Source of the DNA: Rhodococcus rhodochrous
Lineage (GTDB): Bacteria; Actinomycetota; Actinomycetes; Mycobacteriales; Mycobacteriaceae
Assembly: GCF_900187265.1 (NCBI RefSeq)
Contig: NZ_LT906450.1
Coordinates: forward strand, 744,001-808,000
Reading direction: 5' to 3'
DNA length: 64,000 nt
This document shows positions 34,050 through 50,058 of this stretch, in pieces. The notes beneath the pieces are model-generated. The model was given only the letters and a program-made list of their open reading frames with translations. It made no database searches and was not told where the DNA came from. The stretch's first letter is position 1. Every line of letters starts with the position of its first letter. The translations under genes were made by a program, and so were the position numbers.

Positions 34050-34769
34050 TCAGGCCGCGTCGTGCAGGACCAGGCCGAGCGTGCGACGCAGACCGGAACG
34101 GACGGTGCTCACGCCGTGCCGGACCGGTGCCCGCGACCATCCGCGTGCCGAGCGGATCGGTCGGTCGCGGGTGGTGAAGATCAGCGCGTGGCCTCGCTCG
34201 AGCACAGTGACGGTGCCCCGCGACTGCGCGCGCGGCCGTTGTTCGACCAGCAGGAACTCACCACCGGTGTAGTCGACGCCCGCCCGGTCGAGCCCGATCA
34301 CGACCTGCAGGGGGAACACGAGGTCGCCGTAGAGATCGCGGTGCAGGGCGTTCCAGTCGCCGGTGGTGTAGCGCAGCATCAGCGGGGTGGGGTCGGTCTG
34401 GCCGGCCGCGTGGCACATGCCCAGCCAGTCGTCGAAGTCGTCGGGCCAGGGTGCCGGATCGCCGAGGCGTTCGGCCCACGAGCGCGCGACGCCGAGCAGC
34501 TGCCGGTAGAACGCCGAGCGCAGGTGTGCGACGGCGTCGGGGACGGGTGGGCCGAAGTACTTGTAGATGCCGTGCCCGTATCGGTAGCGGCTCATGTCGA
34601 CCGTGGTGCGGAATCGGGCGTCGTCGTCCCACAGGGCCGCGAGCTCGGCGCATTCGTCGTCGCTCAGCAGCGGCCCGGTGAGGACGCAGCCGTTCTCGTC
34701 GAGCTCGTTCGTCAGCTCGGGCAGGTTCAGTGCGTCGACGCGCGACTGCAGGCTGTCGATGGTCTTCAC
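34050..34769 (-). CDS. 2-oxoglutarate/Fe(II) oxygenase (2OG-FeII_Oxy family)
   Basis: 239 residues. Fe ligands HxD in NALHRDLYGD (about 147-149) and distal His in PVRHGVSTVR (about 217), followed by the 2OG-binding Arg. GEFLLVEQRPRAQSRGTVTVLERGHALIFTTRDRPI forms the jelly-roll core seen in prolyl-hydroxylase-like proteins. RYRYGHGIYKYFGPPVPD and FYRQLLGVARSWAERLG are in the N-terminal half. GTG at 34769 has GAGGAGAA six bases upstream, which decides the start. The substrate is unknown; protein, DNA or small-molecule hydroxylation are all possible. It converges on the phosphotriesterase-family gene with a 6-bp gap. Confidence 0.85.
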   Translation of the reverse strand: MKTIDSLQSRVDALNLPELTNELDENGCVLTGPLLSDDECAELAALWDDDARFRTTVDMSRYRYGHGIYKYFGPPVPDAVAHLRSAFYRQLLGVARSWAERLGDPAPWPDDFDDWLGMCHAAGQTDPTPLMLRYTTGDWNALHRDLYGDLVFPLQVVIGLDRAGVDYTGGEFLLVEQRPRAQSRGTVTVLERGHALIFTTRDRPIRSARGWSRAPVRHGVSTVRSGLRRTLGLVLHDAA

Positions 34770-34851
34770 GGGGTTCTCCTCGATCGGCACGGACACTCGT
34801 AGGGAAGACGTCGCCGCCGTCGGAAATGTGAGTACCCGGAACCGGAAAGGA

Positions 34852-35280
34852 TCAGCGCGGCCGGTCGTCGACGAGTTTGTGCAGCAGATCGGACAGTCGC
34901 GCGCGTTCCTCGGCGCCGAGCCGGTCGAACATCTCGACGGCGTCGGCATCGCGGGCGGAGGCCAACTCGGCCCGGATCCTGCGGCCCTCGTCGGTCAGCC
35001 GCACGCAGACCGCGCGCCGGTCGGCGGGATCGGGGAGCCGCTCGGTGAGGCCCCGCGATTCGAGGCGGTCGACCACCTCGGTGGCCGAGCGGGGGACGAT
35101 ACGCAGTTCCTTGGCCACGACACCGAGGCGGATGGGGTCGTCGGCGCGTCCGATGACGTCGAGCGCCCGGTACTCGTGGGGTGACAATCCCCACGGTTGG
35201 AGGAGGTCGTGCCAGCGTCGGCGCAGCGTACGCGTGGTGGTGAGGAGGAGATCGCGCAGTGCGACGGGTGAATCCGACAT
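34852..35280 (-). CDS. MarR-family regulator divergent from an ABC exporter
   Basis: 142 residues. The winged helix is IRLGVVAKELRIVPRSATEVVDRLESRGLTERLPDPADRRAVCVRLTDEG (about 51-100), with the DxRxxxVxLT wing of MarR. N-terminal helix TTTRTLRRRWHDLLQPWGLSPHEYRALDVI and C-terminal helix RLGAEERARLSDLLHKLVDD form the dimer domain. The ATG at 35280 has no ribosome site but a TAGTGT -10 box seven bases upstream that lies within an inverted repeat, indicating autorepression and likely control of the divergent ABC exporter. Confidence 0.9.
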   Translation of the reverse strand: MSDSPVALRDLLLTTTRTLRRRWHDLLQPWGLSPHEYRALDVIGRADDPIRLGVVAKELRIVPRSATEVVDRLESRGLTERLPDPADRRAVCVRLTDEGRRIRAELASARDADAVEMFDRLGAEERARLSDLLHKLVDDRPR

Positions 35281-35287
35281 AGTGGTA

Positions 35288-35293
35288 ACACTA
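35288..35293 (-). promoter_or_regulatory. -10 box of leaderless marR inside a small inverted repeat
   Basis: On the minus strand TAGTGT ends seven bases before the ATG at 35280. It overlaps the inverted repeat GGTA-ACAC-TACC (35284-35295). Confidence 0.5.
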
Positions 35294-35304
35294 CCTCACT
35301 TGAC

Positions 35305-35327
35305 GGTTGCCACTCAATGAGGCAACC
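35305..35327. promoter_or_regulatory. Probable MarR operator before the ABC exporter
   Basis: GGTTGCC (35305-35311) and GGCAACC (35321-35327) are perfect inverted repeats. The nine-base spacer contains most of a second, offset inverted pair, CTCA-A-TGAG. The site is 24 bp from the marR start and 42 bp from the ABC start. Confidence 0.65.
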
Positions 35328-35369
35328 TCAATAAGTACGAAACACGAACCACGAATCGAGGTGGCGCAC

Positions 35370-37295
35370 ATGATGCAGCCCCCACCCACACTCGGCGGCA
35401 AGCCGGGCGGCCGCGGCGGGATCGACAAGAAAGATCTCGAGCAGCTCCGCGAAGCCCCGGTGAGCCTGCGCCGTATCGGCGCCCTCTTCGCGCCCTACCG
35501 GTGGAAGATCACCCTCGTCGTCGCGCTCATCATCGCCTCATCGGTGATCTCCCTCGCGACGCCCTTCCTCGTCCGCGCCGTCATCGACGACGCCATCCCG
35601 CACCAGAACGTGAGCCTGCTGCTGTGGGCGGTCGGCGGCATGCTGGCCGTCACCGTCGCGAGCTCGCTCCTGTCCGTCGTCCAGACCTGGATCTCCACGA
35701 CCGTCGGCCAGAACGTCATGCACGGTCTGCGCACCCGGGTCTTCTCCCACCTGCAGCGACAGTCGCTGAACTTCTTCACCCGCACCCGCGGTGGCGAGAT
35801 CCAGTCGCGGTTGACCAACGACATCGGCGGCATGCAGTCCGTGGTCACCAACACCGCGACCTCGCTGGCGTCCAACGTCACCACCGTCGTCGGCACGGCG
35901 ATCGCCATGGCGGTCCTCAGCTGGCGACTGGCCCTGCTCTCCCTGATCGTGCTCCCGCCGGCCATCTGGCTCACCCGCCGGGTCGCACTCATGCGCCGCG
36001 CCGTCACCGCCCGTCAGCAGCGCCGCCTCGCCGACATGCAGTCGCAGATCGACGAAGGACTGTCGGTCAGCGGTGTGCTGCTCGTCAAGACGCTGGGCAC
36101 CGGCCCGGCACTGTCCGACAAGTTCGCCCGCACGTCGGAGGAGCTGGCCGATCTCGAGGTGCACGCGCAGTTGTCCGGCCGCTGGCGCATGGCCACGATG
36201 AACATCGTCTTCGCGGCGATCCCCGCGGTCCTCTATCTCGTCGCCGGCCTGCCGGCCACCTCGGGCGGCATGACGATCGGCACCCTGGTGGCGTTCACCG
36301 GACTGCAGGGCGCGCTGTTCCGGCCGCTGATGAGCCTGCTCGACGTCGGTGTCTCCGTCACCAGCTCACTGGCCCTGTTCAGCCGCATCTTCGAATACCT
36401 CGACCTTCCCGTCGACATCGACGACCCGCGCGATCCGGTGGCCGTCGACCCGGCGACCGTCGCCGGCCGGGTGCTGTTCGAGAACGTGAGCTTCCGCTAC
36501 GAAGGAGCTCACCGCAACGCGCTCGACGGGATCGACCTCGACGTCCCGGCGGGAGCGCAGGTCGCGCTCGTCGGCGAGACCGGATCGGGCAAGACCACGC
36601 TCGGCTCGCTCGTCGCACGACTGTACGACCCGGTCGACGGACGCGTGAGCATCGACGGCGTCGACCTGCGCGACATGCGGCTCGCCGATCTCGCCGGACT
36701 GGTCGGCGTGGTCTCGCAGGAGACCTACCTCCTCCATGCGACCGTCCGGGAGAACCTGCGCTACGCGAAGCCCGACGCGACCGACGACGAGATCGAGGCC
36801 GCGGCCCGCGCCGCCCACATCCACGACCTGATCGTCTCGCTGCCCGACGGCTACGACACCGTCGTCGGTGCCCGCGGACACCGCTTCTCCGGTGGCGAGA
36901 AGCAGCGCCTGGCGATCGCACGTACGCTCCTGCGCGACCCGCGTGTCCTCGTGCTCGACGAGGCGACCAGTGCCCTCGACAACGACACCGAGCACGCCGT
37001 GCAGCAGGCCCTCGACGCCGCGCGCAGCGGTCGTACGACCATCACCATCGCGCACCGGCTCTCGACCGTGCGCAACGCCGACGAGATCGTGGTCCTCGAC
37101 CGGGGCCGCATCGTCGAACGCGGAACGCACGACGAACTCGTCGCCCGCGGTGGCCGCTATGCGACCCTCGCCGCCCGTGCAGAGCGAGGTGAGACCGGCG
37201 CCGCCGTGCGGAGCGAGGTCGATACCGCCGCCGTGCGGAGCGAGATCAGTCCTTCAGAGTGGCCGCGAGAGCGCGCCGCAGTTCGTTCCGGCTGA
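35370..37295 (+). CDS. ABC exporter half-transporter (type IV, MsbA/LmrA-like)
   Basis: 641 residues with fused membrane and ATPase domains; it should work as a homodimer. Six transmembrane helices occupy about 35-320 (e.g. [39 protein letters not shown]). The ATPase has Walker [10 protein letters not shown] (about 405), Q-loop [17 protein letters not shown], signature [16 protein letters not shown], Walker [14 protein letters not shown] and switch His IAHRLST. The start at 35370 has GAGGTGG upstream. The conserved part ends at about 37190. A further 35 residues carry three AAVRSE-like units and run 50 bp past the stop of the convergent DHB-ligase gene. Being next to the siderophore cluster, it could export the product, but the MarR-type operator suggests drug efflux. 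Confidence 0.93.
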   Translation: MMQPPPTLGGKPGGRGGIDKKDLEQLREAPVSLRRIGALFAPYRWKITLVVALIIASSVISLATPFLVRAVIDDAIPHQNVSLLLWAVGGMLAVTVASSLLSVVQTWISTTVGQNVMHGLRTRVFSHLQRQSLNFFTRTRGGEIQSRLTNDIGGMQSVVTNTATSLASNVTTVVGTAIAMAVLSWRLALLSLIVLPPAIWLTRRVALMRRAVTARQQRRLADMQSQIDEGLSVSGVLLVKTLGTGPALSDKFARTSEELADLEVHAQLSGRWRMATMNIVFAAIPAVLYLVAGLPATSGGMTIGTLVAFTGLQGALFRPLMSLLDVGVSVTSSLALFSRIFEYLDLPVDIDDPRDPVAVDPATVAGRVLFENVSFRYEGAHRNALDGIDLDVPAGAQVALVGETGSGKTTLGSLVARLYDPVDGRVSIDGVDLRDMRLADLAGLVGVVSQETYLLHATVRENLRYAKPDATDDEIEAAARAAHIHDLIVSLPDGYDTVVGARGHRFSGGEKQRLAIARTLLRDPRVLVLDEATSALDNDTEHAVQQALDAARSGRTTITIAHRLSTVRNADEIVVLDRGRIVERGTHDELVARGGRYATLAARAERGETGAAVRSEVDTAAVRSEISPSEWPRERAAVRSG

Positions 37296-38895
37296 TCTTG
37301 CCCACACCCGTGACGGGGAAGGCGCCGACGAACTGCACCTTGTCGGGGATCTTGTACTCGGCCAGCCCTCGCTCTCTCAGGAACTTCTTGAGCGCGAGGG
37401 CCTTCGGCGCTTCACCCTCGGTGACGACGAAGGCGCAGGTGCGCTCGCCGAGATACTTGTCGGGCATCGACACCACCGCCGCATCGAGCACGGCCGGGTG
37501 CGCGATCAGATGGTTCTCGACCTCCTCGGCCGCGATCTTCTCGCCACCACGATTGATCTGGTCCTTCGCGCGTCCCTCGACGACGATGTAACCGTGCTCG
37601 GTGAGCCGGACGATGTCGCCGGTGCGGTAGAAACCGTCCGGGGTGAACGCCGTCGAATTGTGTTCCGGCGCGTTGTAATAACCCCGGATCGTGTACGGGC
37701 CGCGGGTGAGCAGGTGACCGGTGGTGCCCACGGGCACGGGTTCGTCCGCGTCGTCGACGACGCGGATCTCGTCGTCGGCACTGATCGGCCGGCCCTGGGT
37801 GGTGACGATGGTGTCCTCGTCGTCGTCGAGCCGGGTGTAGTTGACGAGACCCTCCGCCATACCGAAGACCTGTTGCAGCGTGCAGCCGAGTTCGGGGCGA
37901 ACGCGTTTGGCAGCCTCGGCCGGGAACTTCGCGCCACCGACCTGCAGCACCTGGAGCGACGACAGGTCGCGCTCGGTGCGGGCCCGCGCCGACAGCCACG
38001 CCTGCGCGAGGGGCGGGACGAGCGACGCCATCGTCACGCCCTCGCTCTCGATCAGGGCGAACGCGGTGTCGGGGCTCGGATCCGGAGCGAGGACGACGGT
38101 GCCGCCGGCGTGCAGCACACCGAGGATGCCCGGTGAACTCATCGGGAAGTTGTGCGCCGCCGGCAACGCGACCAACATGCGGGTGTTCTCGTCCACCCCG
38201 CAGATCATCGCGGACTCGCGCACCGAGTACAGATAGTCGGCGTGGGTGCGGGGGATGAGCTTCGACGTCCCGGTGGTGCCGCCCGACAACTGCAGGAAGG
38301 CAACGCTTTCGGAGTCGTTCTCCGTGATCGGCGCGGGTTCGCGGTCGCGCAGCGAGTCGAGCGCGGTGAACTCCTCGGCCTCACCGGCGACCACGACCGC
38401 CGGCGGATTCTCCATCTCGGAGGTGACCTGCCGGGCGAGCACGCGGTAGTCGAATCCGCCGTGTTCGTCGGCGATCACGTACGCCGCGGCGTCGCTGAAC
38501 CGGCAGAAGTAACCGATTTCCGACGCGCGGTGTGCGGGCAGGGAGAAGACGGGGAGCGCGCCGAGCCGGAAGACCGCGAAGAGCACCTCGGTGTACTCGA
38601 CGATGTTCGGCAACTGCAGGACGACACGGTCGCCCTTGCGTACCCCGAGGTCGGCGAGACCGGCGGCGATGCGGGCCGAGGCGTCGTCGAGTTCGCGGTA
38701 GGTGATGCTCCGCCGAGTGGCCGTCGCGTCGTGTCCGACGACGGCGGTGCGATCGGCGAACCGGGCGGCGCGGGCCGGGAGGAACTCGCCGAAGGTCTCG
38801 CTCGTCCAGTAACCGGCTGCGCGATACCGCTCGGCGAACTCCTCGGGGTAGCGGGCGGTGTCGACGAGCGGGGTGCGCTCGAAACCGGTTGTCAC
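37246..38895 (-). CDS. dhbE: 2,3-Dihydroxybenzoate-AMP ligase (EntE/DhbE)
   Basis: 549 residues, stand-alone adenylation enzyme that activates 2,3-dihydroxybenzoate as acyl-AMP and loads it on an aryl carrier protein. [24 protein letters not shown] is the P-loop (about 190). [11 protein letters not shown] and [15 protein letters not shown] carry the residues that in DhbE favour DHB (the second Ser of SSPG, and Val in GLVNYT). Salicylate ligases have Cys and Leu there, so DHB is predicted. Adenylation continues [27 protein letters not shown] and the catalytic Lys in [15 protein letters not shown] at 38895 has GAAAGGAAC upstream. It is last in an entC-entA-entE operon. Confidence 0.96.
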   Translation of the reverse strand: MTTGFERTPLVDTARYPEEFAERYRAAGYWTSETFGEFLPARAARFADRTAVVGHDATATRRSITYRELDDASARIAAGLADLGVRKGDRVVLQLPNIVEYTEVLFAVFRLGALPVFSLPAHRASEIGYFCRFSDAAAYVIADEHGGFDYRVLARQVTSEMENPPAVVVAGEAEEFTALDSLRDREPAPITENDSESVAFLQLSGGTTGTSKLIPRTHADYLYSVRESAMICGVDENTRMLVALPAAHNFPMSSPGILGVLHAGGTVVLAPDPSPDTAFALIESEGVTMASLVPPLAQAWLSARARTERDLSSLQVLQVGGAKFPAEAAKRVRPELGCTLQQVFGMAEGLVNYTRLDDDEDTIVTTQGRPISADDEIRVVDDADEPVPVGTTGHLLTRGPYTIRGYYNAPEHNSTAFTPDGFYRTGDIVRLTEHGYIVVEGRAKDQINRGGEKIAAEEVENHLIAHPAVLDAAVVSMPDKYLGERTCAFVVTEGEAPKALALKKFLRERGLAEYKIPDKVQFVGAFPVTGVGKISRNELRRALAATLKD

Positions 38896-38939
38896 GGAAC
38901 GGTTCCTTTCGGGATGCGGATCGATGTGGGGTCGGTCGG

Positions 38940-39722
38940 TCAGGCACGGAGGGTGGCGCCGCCGTCGATGTACAGCGCCTGCATGGTGATGTGACGGGCA
39001 CGGTCGGACAGCAGGAATTCGATGGCCTCGGCGATGTCGGCGGGCTCGGCGATGCGGCCGAGGGGGATGCCCACCTTGAACTGCGACGGATCGCCCTCGA
39101 TGGCGCTGCGGGCGCCGGCGTCGTCGTTCGGATCCTCCCACAGCGAGCGCTGCATGGCGGTGTCTGTGGAGCCCGGCGCGACGATGTTGGCGCGGATCCC
39201 GTACTGCGCCAGTTCGAGTCCGAGGATCCGGACGATCATCGTGGCGGCGGCCTTGGACGATCCGTAGGCACCCATGCCCATCCGCGGCACGCCCGCGGAA
39301 TTCGATCCGACGACGACGATCGAACCCGACCGCCGCTCCCGCATGGCCCGTCCGACCGAACGCAGGACCGACAGCAGGCCGGTGACGTTGACGTCGTACA
39401 TGTGCTGCCAGTCCTCGGGATCGGAGTCGAGCACCGATCCCGTGGTGAAGACACCGGCGACGTGCGCGAGATGCTCGATCGGTCCGTGCTCGGATTCGAT
39501 GCTCTCGACGACGTGGGCGACAGCATCGTGGTCGCGGATGTCGACGGGGTAGGTGGGGACGGGGCCGCCGAGCAACGCGGCGGTCTTGCAGAGTCCTTCG
39601 GCGTCGCGGTCGGCGAGCACGAGACGGTGACCGGCGCGCGCGAGGGTCTCGGCGGTCGCGCGGCCGATGCCCTGCGCGGCCCCGACGACGAGCGTGACGG
39701 GGGAGGGTGCGGTATCGGTCAT
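38940..39722 (-). CDS. dhbA: 2,3-Dihydro-2,3-dihydroxybenzoate dehydrogenase (EntA/DhbA)
   Basis: 260 residues, NAD-dependent SDR that aromatises 2,3-dihydro-2,3-DHB to 2,3-dihydroxybenzoate. The cofactor site is [17 protein letters not shown]. The EntA-type pattern [23 protein letters not shown] holds the Ser, Tyr and Lys. [14 protein letters not shown] and the end [16 protein letters not shown] match EntA. The start overlaps the entC-like stop (ATGA), showing coupling. Its substrate needs an isochorismatase, which is not in this window. Confidence 0.95.
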   Translation of the reverse strand: MTDTAPSPVTLVVGAAQGIGRATAETLARAGHRLVLADRDAEGLCKTAALLGGPVPTYPVDIRDHDAVAHVVESIESEHGPIEHLAHVAGVFTTGSVLDSDPEDWQHMYDVNVTGLLSVLRSVGRAMRERRSGSIVVVGSNSAGVPRMGMGAYGSSKAAATMIVRILGLELAQYGIRANIVAPGSTDTAMQRSLWEDPNDDAGARSAIEGDPSQFKVGIPLGRIAEPADIAEAIEFLLSDRARHITMQALYIDGGATLRA

Positions 39723-40861
39723 CGGAGTACTCCCAGTGCATCGAGGACGGTGCCGAACTTGACGGTCGTCTCGGCCAGTTCGTCGGCGGGGTCGGAGTCG
39801 GCGACGATACCGCCCCCGGCGTACGCCGTGAGCCCGACACCGTCGGCGTCGAGGACGGCGCAGCGGATGGTGACCAGCCACTCGCCGTCGCCCGCGGCGT
39901 CGCACCATCCGAGCGCACCGGCGTAGAAGCCCCGGTCGCCCTCGGTGGCGAGGATCAGATCGCGGGCCGCGGCGGTCGGCGTGCCGCAGATCGCGGGAGT
40001 GGGGTGCACTGCGAGTGCGAGATCGAGGGCCGTGACACCCGGATCGCGCAGGCGACCCTCGATGGGAGTGCCGAGATGCCACAGCTGGCGCGTGCTCGTC
40101 ACGGTCGGCTGCTCGGGGATGTCGAGCTCGACGCACAACGGTTCGAGAGCGGTGCGGATCGCATCGATCACGTGCGCGTGCTCGGCGAGGTTCTTCGCGG
40201 AACCGGCGAGCCTGTCGGCCGTCGCCCGATCGATCTCGGGGTCGCGGTGGCGCGGTGCGGATCCAGCGAGGGGGTGGGCGGTGACCCGATCGCCGCGTCG
40301 GCGCACGAGCACCTCCGGGCTCGACCCCACCAGGTGGCGGCCCGTCCACGCGCCGCCGGCGGACGTGAGGTCGACGAGGAAGCCGTTGTGCAGCGGATCG
40401 TTTCGCGTGAGAGCGACGAGAAGGTCGTGCGGGGTGACGGGCCGGTCTGCGCGCAGGGCGAGTGTCCGGGCCAGCACCACCTTGAGCAGGTCGCTGTCGT
40501 CCGAGCGGAGCAGCCGCAGTACGGTCTCGACCCGATCGATGTGTTCGCCTTCCGACGGCAGTGCGCCCGTGATCGTGATCGGGGGCAGCTCGGCGGCCGG
40601 TGCGTCGTAGTGCGCGGGGACGTGGCGGAGTGTGTCCGGAGCGGTCAGTGCGGCCGGACCGTCGGGTGCGAAGGGCAGTGCTCCGACGATCGCGGCGACC
40701 TGTCCGGTGCGCAGGGCGTCGGCTGCGGAGGACGCGCGATCGAAGCGTCCGCTCACGCCTTCGGCGACCACCGTGCCGTGCGGGCGGGACAGGACGAACG
40801 GGTGCGCGACGGGCCGCTCGGCCCGGTCGGTAGCGGTTGCGCCGAGGACCGGCACTTGCAT
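39719..40861 (-). CDS. dhbC: Isochorismate synthase (EntC/DhbC)
   Basis: 380 residues, chorismate-utilising (MST) enzyme, Mg-dependent conversion of chorismate to isochorismate, the first committed step to 2,3-DHB. Core motifs: [12 protein letters not shown] with the general-base Lys, [82 protein letters not shown] and [27 protein letters not shown]. The ATG has GAAGG seven bases upstream. It is first in the left-going dhbC-A-E operon and divergent from NRPS1 across an iron box. Confidence 0.95.
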   Translation of the reverse strand: MQVPVLGATATDRAERPVAHPFVLSRPHGTVVAEGVSGRFDRASSAADALRTGQVAAIVGALPFAPDGPAALTAPDTLRHVPAHYDAPAAELPPITITGALPSEGEHIDRVETVLRLLRSDDSDLLKVVLARTLALRADRPVTPHDLLVALTRNDPLHNGFLVDLTSAGGAWTGRHLVGSSPEVLVRRRGDRVTAHPLAGSAPRHRDPEIDRATADRLAGSAKNLAEHAHVIDAIRTALEPLCVELDIPEQPTVTSTRQLWHLGTPIEGRLRDPGVTALDLALAVHPTPAICGTPTAAARDLILATEGDRGFYAGALGWCDAAGDGEWLVTIRCAVLDADGVGLTAYAGGGIVADSDPADELAETTVKFGTVLDALGVLR

Positions 40862-40933
40862 TCTCGTACCTTCCGGTTGAGGAGGTCTGCTGGCAGGACC
40901 GCGCCACAGGACACACGATCACTGAGCAAGATA

Positions 40934-40952
40934 TACGGTAAGCCTAACCTTT
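40934..40952. promoter_or_regulatory. IdeR/DmdR iron box shared by dhbC operon and NRPS1
   Basis: TACGGTAAGCCTAACCTTT; its reverse complement AAAGGTTAGGCTTACCGTA matches 14 of 19 positions of TTAGGTTAGGCTAACCTAA. It lies 73 bp upstream of dhbC and 88 bp upstream of NRPS1, where one repressor could silence both divergent units. Confidence 0.82.
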
Positions 40953-41039
40953 GGTACTGTGCCCTCCGGCGCCGCAGCGCGCACATCAGCGGATTCCGTT
41001 CCCAGTCAATCGTTTCGATCGAAGGAAAGAGGATCTCCA

Positions 41040-48824
<7,785 letters not shown>

Positions 48825-48852
48825 GAACGGAGCGCTTGGCGGGGCGGTCTGT

Positions 48853-48871
48853 TTCGGTTAGCCTAACCAAT
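48853..48871 (+). promoter_or_regulatory. IdeR/DmdR iron box before the siderophore-binding lipoprotein
   Basis: TTCGGTTAGCCTAACCAAT matches 15 of 19 consensus positions; the core GGTTAG-C-CTAACC is a perfect palindrome. It lies 48 bp before the binding-protein start, in the 94-bp gap after NRPS1. Confidence 0.85.
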
Positions 48872-48918
48872 CGTGACCGGGGCAACGCGCCCCGGCGGGA
48901 GACTCTGGGAGAACAACG

Positions 48919-49947
48919 ATGCGCGTTCTGGAACGCAAGCGCGCGCGGGGCGCCGTGGCGCTCGGCGCGGCAGCTCTGCTGGCCGTCGGACTTGTGGGAT
49001 GTTCGAGCGACGGTGACAGCAGCAGTGCCGAGAGCGGCACCGACTCCGTCGCGACGCGCACCTTCGAAGCGCAGAACGGCAGCATCGAGATCCCGGCCGA
49101 CCCGCAGCGGATCGTGTCCTGCGGTTACGCGACCCTCCCGCTCATCCAGGCCGGCGCGAACCTCGCCGCCGTGTGCGAGTGGAGCCGCGAGCTCGACAAC
49201 ATGGACGAGGAGACCCTGGCCGCCTACGAGGCACTCCCGAAGGTCGCCCCCGACGGAGCAGTGGCGGAGCTCAACTACGAGGCCGTCACCGCCGCCGATC
49301 CCGACCTCATCATCATGGGTGTCCCGGCCCGCGTGAAGGAGCAGGTCGACGTGGCAAAGCTCGAGGCGCTCGCCCCGGTGGTCTTCGTCGGACTCACCGT
49401 TCCGGGTGAGTGGCGCGAACTCGGTGAGCAGTACGCCGATGCCGCGAACGTCAGCGACTCCTACGGGGAGTTCAAGGAGGAGTACGAGGCTCGCGCTGCC
49501 GAGATCGCCGACAAGTACGCCGGCTCGCTCGGGGGCCTGAAGTTCGCCGGCGTCTGCGGTGTGTGCGGTACCGAGCCCGGTGAGTTCTCCCGCGAGTACG
49601 CCTCGTCGTACACCACCAACCTGTTCGACGATCTCGGACTCGACTTCTACGGTGAGCCGACCGATCCCGAAGAGGTTCACTCCGAGTACCTGTCGGTCGA
49701 GCAGCTGCCCGAGAACCTCGGCGAGGCCGACGTGATCGTCTACGGTGTCGAGGCCGACGGTTCGCTGCCGCCCGAGCTGGAGGAACTGTTCGCCTCCCCG
49801 CTATGGCAGGATCTGCCCGCAGTGAAGGCCGGCAACCTCGTCGCCGTCAAGCACTCCAGTGCAGCGACCTACGAAACCGCTCTGCTGGCACTCGATTCCA
49901 TCGATGCCGAGTTGGCGAAGCTTCCTGCGAGCCAGAACCAGGAGTAG
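48919..49947 (+). CDS. Ferric-siderophore substrate-binding lipoprotein (FepB/FhuD family)
   Basis: 342 residues. A lipoprotein signal (RGAVALGAAALLAVGLVGCSS, Cys28) anchors it outside the membrane. Class III periplasmic-binding fold: IEIPADPQRIVSCGYATLPLIQAGANLAAVCEW, then DLIIMGVPARVKEQVDVAKLEALAPVVFVGL with the long bridging helix region DSYGEFKEEYEARAAEIADKYAG, then a C-terminal lobe ending LLALDSIDAELAKLPAS. It should capture the Fe-siderophore for an ABC importer. No permease or ATPase gene is in the window. It has its own iron box and GGGAG ribosome site, and a strong hairpin follows it, splitting the NRPS genes. Confidence 0.92.
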   Translation: MRVLERKRARGAVALGAAALLAVGLVGCSSDGDSSSAESGTDSVATRTFEAQNGSIEIPADPQRIVSCGYATLPLIQAGANLAAVCEWSRELDNMDEETLAAYEALPKVAPDGAVAELNYEAVTAADPDLIIMGVPARVKEQVDVAKLEALAPVVFVGLTVPGEWRELGEQYADAANVSDSYGEFKEEYEARAAEIADKYAGSLGGLKFAGVCGVCGTEPGEFSREYASSYTTNLFDDLGLDFYGEPTDPEEVHSEYLSVEQLPENLGEADVIVYGVEADGSLPPELEELFASPLWQDLPAVKAGNLVAVKHSSAATYETALLALDSIDAELAKLPASQNQE

Positions 49948-49980
49948 TCGCCGCTGCGGGCCCGTCCCGCACCACCGACC

Positions 49981-50015
49981 GAACGGCCCCCGACGTCCCG
50001 ACGCGGGGGCCGTTC
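49981..50015 (+). terminator. Strong hairpin between binding-protein gene and NRPS2
   Basis: GAACGGCCCCCG (49981-49992) and CGGGGGCCGTTC (50004-50015) are perfect 12-bp arms around an 11-base loop. It starts 33 bp past the binding-protein stop and ends 43 bp before the NRPS2 start. Confidence 0.75.
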
Positions 50016-50058
50016 GTCGTTCGTGCCCGAATTGACCGTCTTACAACGAAAGCGACAG

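Noticed and set aside
50031-50058. TTGACC before NRPS2 as a -35 promoter element
   Set aside because: A -10 box at normal spacing would fall on the start codon and no TANNNT is present there.
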